A stretch of DNA of 64,000 nucleotides, taken from Solen grandis. Its lineage: Eukaryota > Mollusca > Bivalvia > Adapedonta > Solenidae. A model generated the notes under the pieces. That model was not told the origin of the DNA, made no database searches, and saw only the letters and a list, made by a program, of their open reading frames with translations. Positions within the stretch are counted from its first letter, which is position 1, and every line of letters starts with the position of its first letter. Location of the stretch: the NCBI GenBank assembly GCA_021229015.1, contig CM037792.1:4655876-4719875 (forward strand), given 5' to 3'. Positions 55,973 to 64,000 of the stretch are shown here, one piece after another. Position numbers and translations under genes: made by a program.

Positions 55973-56029
55973 ACAAACATAAAACAACGGTCAGTGTCAA
56001 GCATTAATATACTCTGAGTTTTATATGTC

Positions 56030-56180
56030 AGTAGCATAAGAATGGCCCCAAATTTGAAATCCATAGCAAAAGATAGGTTTAACCATAGCATCAAATAATG
56101 CAAAAAATCTTTGACTATCTGGTCTCTGATATCTTAATATGACAAATACATTGGTCACGCGATTCCTAAATGTGGCGATT
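56030..56180 (-). pseudogene. LINE ORF2 fragment
   Basis: An open minus frame of about 50 codons with LRYQRPDSQRFFALFDAMVK and then GFQIWGHS, the PhhxYGhxhWG box that follows the RT domain in many invertebrate LINEs. The SINE inserted just beside it. Confidence 0.65.
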
Positions 56181-56199
56181 CATTGAATACCGGCGATGG

Positions 56200-57580
56200 C
56201 TCGAGCTACAAGCCCGGTCCCTTGATTTAGCCCTTCTTATTCTTTTTAAATTTTCGTATGGGCGATTCTTCAAACATGCGATTTTGGATTCCTCGAGCTC
56301 CGTCCTTGGTCCCTAGATAATATATACTATATTATTTCTATGGATTCCTCGAAGTCGATATCAAAACCTACCTATATCTCCTTCACAACCATACTCCGGC
56401 CCTATGACCACCTGTAATTAATACCTTGGTCGAGATGGTTTTCTTTTTGTTTTCTCATATTGTCAAACCTCCTAGAGTATATTGGTGAATTCAACACGGA
56501 CAAGTAGAAAGTATTTTCGCACATATTGTTCATGTAACAAACAGTGATGGATCTGCATGATTAATCATTTGTCATTAAAGGAGCCGATTTTGTTTGTTTG
56601 TGTTTTGTTCTTTTTCTCTGTAATCATGAATTTGAAGAACCACGGTATAAGTGTTATTACAAGAATGTTAAAAATACGCAACGCCGCCATATACACAAAC
56701 TAAAACAAAGGGTTTCATTCCTTACAGAAACATCAAAATTCTTCTCTGAAACTCTTTGTAGATATTTTAAATGCAGTATCTATAAGAAAAGTATGTCTTA
56801 CCGGCTTAAATGTTAATATGGTAAAATAAAGCAACATTACGCTTTTACGAATATGGTATATGAATGCCGAGATATTGAAAGTAACTCTAAAGTTTGATAT
56901 CGTATTTTAATTACATATTAAACAATATTCGAGATATTGCTTCGATTTAATTTCATTTATTATATTTATTTTTTCAGGATAACAACAACCACCACCACCA
57001 AACAATCTATGGAACGTTATGTAAAATACGATGCCCGATGGGATCTTAAATCAGTTGTTGAGATCTACAATTAAGTAGATTGTAAATTAATAATTGGTCA
57101 TTGCTGTAGATGCTGAAGCTGGAGTACAAAATGGCAAAATTGTTAACAATCTCGTAGAAACCCCCAAAAATAAATTCAATTTTTGTATATTTATGCATTT
57201 ATATTTATTTTCAGCAACATTACGCTTATCAGTAAAGCATTTAAAATTTATAATTGTACTACATTAAAATTTCTTCACGACCTTACTTTTAAATTTAGAA
57301 ATGGGGGCAACCTGAAACAAACTGAAAAGCATACATACAGAGGTCAAACTATTAATATCACTGATATGTACTCCAACTCTTTCTTGGTCTACGGCACAAC
57401 AAAAGATAAAAAAACCTCGAAGAATCGCAATATTCGAGGAATCATTTATGTGTCAAAATTCAATACATTTACATTTGTTGATACCTTAACATCGTCTTTT
57501 CATTAATTATTTTGTTACGTTTAGCCTTTAATAATACTTTATAAACATAATATATGTTTAAAAATACAAAAATAGCACGA
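56200..57580. other. Intergenic with two unassigned frames
   Basis: Plus frames at 56,598-56,816 (72 residues, Lys/Arg-rich) and 57,183-57,506 (107 residues, beginning with a hydrophobic stretch FIFIFSNITL) have no family resemblance. The second is preceded by TATTTTCAG at about 57,206-57,214, a possible splice acceptor, but no partner exon was found. Confidence 0.3.
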
Positions 57581-60500
57581 TCATAGCTTTCATTGTGATG
57601 ATTAAGTCAGAAATAAGTTCTTTCTTTACCGATACAGAACATCAGCTTTATTCCCCTGTATCTGATCATATTGCTTTAGTACTTAGGGTGAAGGCGGTTT
57701 CAGAGCGTTATGTTTTGTTTATATTTTACGACATACCAGCTACTTGATTTTTCTTTTGTACAAGTCAAGTTAATTTGAGTTTATATTTTAAATTATAAAC
57801 ATATTATTGTACATATGACGAAGGCATACAGCTTAAACATTAATTAGTAAATTGTTATTTGAATAAACAACAACAATAATTTTCGTTGAATTTTTCAACC
57901 CTATTATAAATAGTAAACGTACGAACTTAAAAAAATAATTAATAGTGACCGGTAAAGTTCGACTATATCTTGTCTTAGTAATGATACGTCTTTCATTCGT
58001 TTCCCTTAATCAATCCAATTAGTGCGTATACAATCATCCGCTTGACAGGATATTAATTCACTTGTAAGATATTTCTTCTTAATTAATGGAAATATAAATA
58101 TCATATTTGGAATTCAAAATTATAAATATTTAAAGGAATTTTCGGGTCAAAATCTGTCCATCGATTCAATGCAGCCGTCGGGGTAATTCAAGTAATTTAG
58201 GTAAAACAGACGCCACGCAGTAATTCTTTATTTGTGACCGTAGCAATACTAGGAAATGATCTAACCACTCAAACATCGCGATGATTGATTCATTGATCGA
58301 CTTAAAACTTCTATTTGCACCCAACAACAAGTCCAAAATGGGAACTTTCACATACTACCCTATATCAGACTTATTTCCAGAAAAGTAACAGGACTTGTGT
58401 TGGTACCTGCCCATCACAAAATAACTGATAAGATATTAAGAGCAAGCAGATTTTAGGTTACACTGGTAACTAATGTTGTGTAGGAAATTTTATAATTAAA
58501 GAACTATGGTCAGTATTCACGAAAATTCTTTGCTTTGGTAAACGTTTACAAACTCATACGCAGAGAAGAAAAATATGCTATTATTGCCATTTTTATAAAA
58601 TAAATAGTCAAGTTTTCCTATCTAACAAATAAAACCTGGTTTCACTTAATTAACGGTTCTTTGTAATTGCGGCGCATAATTTATGTCTGATTTTTATTAA
58701 AGATATTGAAACATGGTGTATGGAGATCGACTACATACCAAACAATATAAGTAATACGTTGAATTCGTTAAAATAAACCATTTACAGTACATTTATTAAT
58801 TCATTCTAGAAGATGTTCTTCAGTTTTATATTTGAATAATCCTGTTTAAACAGCATACCCTTTTATCTCCCAAAGAGCTAGACGTATTACTAATTTCCCT
58901 TTCTTAAAACAATATAAGCTTAAGAGTTGTAGAATAATCTAATCTTTAATCAGTTTTAATGTCTTTCTTCAAAGCTTTGCTGATGTCTCACCATGCATGT
59001 GCTATAGGAATTAGATCAAAGACACGAACCCATATTGAGATCAGATAAAGATAATATCAGAAAAGAGTCTTTGAAAATATGCAAAAGCACATCTTAATGT
59101 GATTACCGTTATTCTTATCTGTAAACACGTGATCCATTGTAAGTGCAGTCACATGAGCCATTTTCGTGGAGCTTAGATTCATACATTGATTTTCTTTTTA
59201 AATTTCAAGTTTTATTGACTCAGGGGGTGTTGTATATATCTGATCATATAGTATCAATACTGGATCCAGGGAGGGATACCAGGCAGCTCTTGGAATGTGT
59301 AATGTAAAAAATTTGTCTTCGCAAAAACATTAGCAATTATGACAATCCGTTAGTTACCAGGGAACCTTTATTGTAACCAGAAGGGTTATAAATACTGTTG
59401 GCAGGATGGCTGTTTGCGGGTCTTAAGTTTTGCAACCTAATACATTCATTTTTTTAATTTTAAAGAAATAGTAATGTACCAGTTCATAATGAAAATTGCC
59501 GGCGTTTATTCCAAATGAAGTGCAAACTATACAGACTATGAATAGAAAATAACAAAAAGAAAATTAATATAAAGAAACAGGATAAGAAGAGACCCGGAGA
59601 AATTAAGGCCCATAAAGGCACTCATGCATTATCGATAATGGCCAACAAATATTTAAAAAATAAAAGAATGGAAATGAGCAGCAAAGCCTTGCATTGCGTC
59701 TTTGATGGGAATCTTATCAAGTACAAAGTATATTTGTACACTCACTCATCAATATCAACCTTTCTTCCATTAGAAGTGAGGCATCGAGTTTTGAACGGTT
59801 GTAATAAATTCAGCGAGATATAAAGTCATATCCAATTAATAGCTCGATAAACATGTTAAAATAAGATATGAATGTTTTCTAAATTAAGTTTTGGAAAAAA
59901 AAACTAAACAAGAAATTTGAAATTTCTGGAACTTTCGACAGTTAACGAATTCATCAACAATTGCAATTGAAATATTGTCCTCATCATTGGCATATTTTAT
60001 AATCATTTTGGCCTATTTGATACTCACAACAAATGGCATTTTAATTGGTATTTTATACTCATATATCATATTTAGGCCTCAAATAGTATGGCTGTATCCT
60101 AATGTAACATAATTTCCATGCTCATAAAATAAGATTTCATATTATGAAAAGATCCCATTAAGTAATGACAGAAGAACTAGTTTGCTTCTGACGGTCATCG
60201 AGAAATTACTGACAGTATTATATTACGAGCCATGGGAACTTTAACAATGATTTCTTATTGTCTAGAGTAACTTTCAGAAGGTACATTAGAACGCTATTGA
60301 AGGTCCGGTGAATTAGGTTTGGTCAATCTCCACGCAGTTATCTCCCCTTCATTCTTCTGCATAGATAAGGGGAAGCAACCGCTGCGGACAGTTTGAGGTT
60401 TGGTTAGGTCCTGCACGACAAATAAAATCATTGAACTCTGACCTAAACGTTTAATTTTTCTCCCTGTTCGGAATAAAGGTTTCGATTTGTTTCAGAAAAT

Positions 60501-60752
60501 AGAACTTTGGTTTATTCAAACACTATGTTGATAATTCTTAAAACACGCTTAAGGTTAAGATTTGAGGCTAGGTATAGATATGCTATAAATACTTTGTTCG
60601 AGTGATATAATACAATGATTTTTCTTGAAGTCTCAAATACAGTATGAGTATTAGTTATGACATGTATATAATTTGAATCTAAAAACACTTATATTTTTTC
60701 CGAACTCAAGTTAAAAAAAAATCAATGCTATAGAAGAAAAGCTGTTGTAGAG

Positions 60753-60986
60753 ATGACCATTGAGTTACAGATTACTCGAGATTGGTTATGTCCACCGGTG
60801 GAGAGTGGTAGTGTCAGGACGTTCGTTATATCCCTAATGCTGGGACTCTGTATTCCTGACCAATGTGTTAATCGGGTGTGCAATAAGGTGACTATGTCTT
60901 GTGCTGGGAACTTACAGCTTGAAACGTACAACAAAAACTTAAGTCAATTTAACTCGGGCTTTATAATAGCCAATGATTTCATATAA
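60753..60986 (+). CDS. Possible exon, Cys-rich (NRF-6-like domain?)
   Basis: A 77-residue frame. Its first part (TRDWLCPPVESGS) is read from a minisatellite-like unit similar to those at 62 kb. The next part, LMLGLCIPDQCVNRVCNK, resembles the G-x-C-x-P-x-x-C signature of the extracellular domain of NRF-6-type acyltransferases and is followed by AAG|GTGACT, a possible splice donor. It lies in copy 2 only. The resemblance is short and could be chance. Confidence 0.3.
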   Translation: MTIELQITRDWLCPPVESGSVRTFVISLMLGLCIPDQCVNRVCNKVTMSCAGNLQLETYNKNLSQFNSGFIIANDFI

Positions 60987-61174
60987 AAGATGAAACAATG
61001 TATATACAAATGAAACTAAAAATGAACTTCTCAGCTTTGGGACTAGAGCGCCAAACAAGTCCTAACTACTGTGATCCCAAGCCAGTGATACCGTAAGTTG
61101 ATACCTCAGCCCATATACCATAAGCAAAACAAGTGAAACTGTCCCTGAGCATCAACTATCATGTCTCAAGATAC

Positions 61175-61355
61175 CTAGTCCCAGACCTAGTTATGTAACC
61201 TTAAACGAACTCTACGTAAGCAAGTCAAAACCTATGCTATTTAAGCTATTCTGTGTCAAGACACCTTGTATCAGAACCAGTTATGGAACTTTAATGAGCA
61301 CCTCAACCGGTCAAAACCTACATCATCTATGTCTTAACTTGTATAAATCGTTGTT
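61175..61355. repeat. Two tandem diverged units of about 90 bp
   Basis: TCAAGATACCTAGTCCCAGA (61,176) and TCAAGACACCTTGTATCAGA (61,256) start two units that stay alignable through GTTATG, CTTTAA and GTCAAAACCTA. Confidence 0.55.
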
Positions 61356-61599
61356 CTAAAACCTAATATGATAAGGCTTCCAAACAGTCGCCCTACTATC
61401 TTTCATGCCAGAGAAACGCAATGTCCTGGCATTAAGTCGTTTATCACCCATAATTTTATATGCACCACATGGTCCTGGTGAACCCATCTAAACACAGGTC
61501 AGTTGCTAAGTAATATTTTCTGAAATGTAACTACATGTATCATAATCACCCAATACAGGTATGACAACTCTGCTGATGAAATTCAATGACTCCACATGA

Positions 61600-61804
61600 C
61601 TGACTGATAACGTTGCTTAATTAGGGTCCGTCTGCCTGCTGGGCTCTGTGGGCGGACCCCGGAGTGTGACCCTTCACTCCTATAAAATTTATTTTTGGGA
61701 TCCGAAATTGGGACCCCCTCGGTCTGCAACCAGTTAACTAAACTTAGGAGACCCTCAAGTATCTCCCTCCAGGAACATGACACTGAAATGTCATTTCTCC
61801 CCAA
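61600..61804. mobile_element. 205-bp insertion flanked by 15-bp direct repeats
   Basis: AATGACTCCACATGA occurs at 61,585-61,599 and again at 61,805-61,819, as a target-site duplication would. The insert is GC-richer than its surroundings, with CGGACCCCGGAGTGTGACCC near its left side. There is no clear poly(A), pol III box or inverted terminus, so the class is unknown. Confidence 0.55.
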
Positions 61805-62134
61805 AATGACTCCACATGAATTTGACCACATATGACATTGAAAAAGGTTTATAAGTACCGACCAATCGCATCACACACTGATAACTAATCAGATATATGT
61901 ACAAAACTTATTTACTAATAATGAAAAACATGTATCCAAACCCTTATAAGAACAAGAACTGTAATAATTAAAAATGATTTAAAAGAGGATTAATTAAATG
62001 AAAATAAAATCAAAAGTAAAGGGAGGTAAAAAAAACACATAAATGATTATTCAGAACTTCCTGACAAGCAGACGTATTGACATCACAAGTTTGGAATGGT
62101 CAACTGATGGAGTGTGGAAGCACGAATTGAAATT

Positions 62135-62520
62135 CCGAGATTGGTAATGTCCACAGGTGGAGAGTGGTAGCACATATTAACACCCTGATATTAGTATTGT
62201 TGAGATTGGTAATGTCCACAGGTGGAGAGTGGTAGCACATATTAACACTGATATTAGTATTGTTGAGATTGGTAAAGTCCACAGGTGGAGAGTGGTAGCA
62301 CATATTAACACCCTGATATTAGTATTGTTGAGATTGGTAATGTCCACAGGTGGAGAGTGGTAGCACATATTAACACCCTGATATTAGTATTGTTGAGATT
62401 GGTAATGTCCACAGGTGGAGAGTGGTAGCACATATTAACACTGATATTAGTATTGTTGAGATTGTTATGTCCACAGGTGGAGAGTGGTAGCACATATTAA
62501 CACTGATATTAGTATTGTTG
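62135..62520. repeat. Minisatellite, 62/65-bp unit, six copies
   Basis: Units begin GAGATTGGTAATGTCCACAG and contain GGTAGCACATATTAACA. Two length forms alternate, differing by CACCCTG against CACTG (3 bp). Copies are over 95 percent alike. Minus-strand frames across it (beginning MCYHSPPVD...) are read-through of the repeat, not a gene. Confidence 0.95.
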
Positions 62521-62890
62521 AGAATGGTAATGTTAACTGATGGAGAGTTGTAGGACGTATTGACATCCCGAGAATGGTATGTCAACCGATGGTGTGCACG
62601 TATGATATCCCGAGATTTGTACTTTCAACCGATGGAAGATTGTAGTACGTTTTTTTGGCATTCTGAGATTGGTGATGTCAATCAGTGGTGTGTGGTAGCA
62701 CATATTGACATCCCGAGATTTTGTTAACGACGATGTGGACGTTTTTTACTTGGAAATTGCCGCAATGATCCCAGTTGAAAGCGGCAATGCACGGTTAGAG
62801 AGTGGTTGCACGTAATGGCATCCTTTGATTGGTATTTTCAACCGGTGGAGGGTGATAGCACGTACGGACATCTCGCCAGCTTATTATCAC
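62521..62890. repeat. Diverged flank of the minisatellite
   Basis: Looser units of about 45-60 bp with CATCCCGAGA, GATGGAGAGTTGTAG and TGTGTGGTAGCACATATTGAC, apparently older copies of the same repeat. Confidence 0.7.
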
Positions 62891-64000
62891 CCTCCATGGG
62901 ATTTGTTATTTATTTTCCTATACTGAAAAACACAGTCAAGTAAATCAAAATGCGAGCAACATGTCTTTCGGTAAACAAATGTTAGCACCAGAATGACGTT
63001 ATGCGCACATTTTAATAAGCGCTCAATGTTTAAGGTAGTTTCACATATATCTTGAATTCACATAGTGGAAAACCAGAACTCTTCATTATCTTTTCACGCG
63101 CTGACTTCGATTTGGAACATAAGAAATGTTCAATTGGCGTGAAAATGTGTATAAATTATCATGGGAAGGTCACGCGGGGCATAATTAAACGAAACAACAC
63201 ATGGAATCAACTTCAGAACCTTGTTATGTCTCATCAGAATTGCTTGAATACTGTAAATATGTTCTTTTAACTATTTAATTATCTGCACTCTTATTTGTCA
63301 TAGTTGCTCTAGCTTCTTCTTTACCAAATCACTTGCATTATCTTAAATTTCTGATTTCATGCCCACGATGTACTGTTCGCAGTATAAGAAATCAAAATAA
63401 TTATTTTATTTCCAAAATTGAATAGCTCAATTCCATGCCTGTAACCGGCCATTCTAAAAGAGCTAAAAGATAAGAGACACATGCACATAAGTTTTCTATA
63501 GACAATCCTATTGATTCATAAAATTACAAAATAACCTTTTCACAAAATAATCACTTACCATACTTGTGAAGAATATGTTTTATTTCGAGACATCTTTGTA
63601 ACAGGATAAAATCTCTAGATTTCAAACAGGAAGCGTAAGTCGAGAAATACTTCATCATCACGTTCATATCACTTTCATAATATCACTTTCTCTAGGAAGT
63701 ACTTAAGCGCTCCACTCAAGTTCATGCACACTAGAGACCAATTAATTCATCAAACAAGCTATAATTTTGCTTCACATGTCGGACAATGAAATATGATAAT
63801 TCGCTAACCCATAACTCACGTACAAATTTCATTATTTGGTCTCACAAAAAGGCTTGTTGAATACTATAGAATACAGCTTTGAGTAGAATGCCTGAAAAAG
63901 TGTGGTAAACAGTGCTTTTGTCTTCGTTTTTTTGTCTCTATCTAACGCTATAAGAAAATGAAATACGCCGCTAAACTCAAAGTTGTTTTATATCTTTTTA
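62891..64000. other. Intergenic, end of duplication copy 2
   Basis: Colinear with about 50,800-52,000. No gene recognised. Confidence 0.45.

Larger units (their letters stand above)
57600..63800. repeat. Segmental duplication, copy 2
   Basis: Counterpart of 45,600-51,960, same orientation, about 10-12 kb away. A 61-residue minus frame (58,351-58,166) overlaps a block also present in copy 1 (about 48,285-48,130), where several codon differences are synonymous (for example ATC/ATT and TTT/TTC within SIIA..F.WL) but copy 1 has a stop. This may be a coding relic. Confidence 0.75.

Noticed and set aside
55715..55987. 90-residue minus frame
   Set aside because: Translation of the SINE at 55,654-55,958.
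62100..62585. Four overlapping minus-strand frames beginning MCYHSPPVD or similar
   Set aside because: They are translations of the 62/65-bp minisatellite; repetition keeps the frame open by chance.

Overview
The window is eukaryotic and fits a marine invertebrate genome, most likely a bivalve mollusc. It is AT-rich, gene-poor and packed with decayed LINEs, several tRNA-derived SINE types, small inverted-repeat DNA transposons, a solo LTR, satellites and minisatellites. Only one host exon is reasonably clear: the 5' coding exon of a membrane-anchored glycosyltransferase-like protein at 29,819-30,084. A weaker host candidate lies near 60.8 kb. The phylum is inferred from repeat style, not proven.

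Layout. 1-5.5 kb: AT-rich DNA, a pogo-like inverted-repeat element and a decayed LINE. 5,560-21,784: a 16.2 kb Maverick/Polinton (adintovirus-like) element with inverted ends beginning AG and a near-perfect 6-bp target duplication. Internal fragments match, all on the minus strand and in this left-to-right order, major capsid protein, a capsid-associated protein, a small conserved protein, retrovirus-type integrase, a second small conserved protein, packaging ATPase and protein-primed family B DNA polymerase. Almost every gene is broken by frameshifts, mostly next to homopolymers, so sequencing error is a serious alternative to true decay. Near the element's ends are three repeated cassettes (CCAAT box, TATA box, a different short coding body, then a histone-mRNA-type 3' stem-loop). 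I do not know of this arrangement being described.

22-33 kb: a LINE remnant with two nested DNA transposons, a 1,003-bp solo LTR, a tandem repeat of about 170 bp, the host exon, SINEs and LINE pieces. 33.6-37.5 kb: a giant imperfect palindrome next to a 100-N scaffold gap, either a fold-back element or a long-read artefact. 39.7-43.8 kb: a nearly full LINE with a 1003-aa endonuclease/reverse transcriptase ORF, a (TAAG)n tail and a possible 10-bp target duplication. 44-64 kb: cleaner intergenic DNA holding an old tandem segmental duplication (about 45.6-52 kb against 57.6-63.8 kb), SINEs (one with a perfect 14-bp target duplication), a second LINE type, a 15-bp-flanked 205-bp insertion and a 62/65-bp minisatellite.

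Quality differs by region. Roughly 3-22 kb and 28-37.6 kb look like poorly polished long-read sequence, whereas 37.7-64 kb reads cleanly. Boundaries inside the Polinton are therefore approximate.
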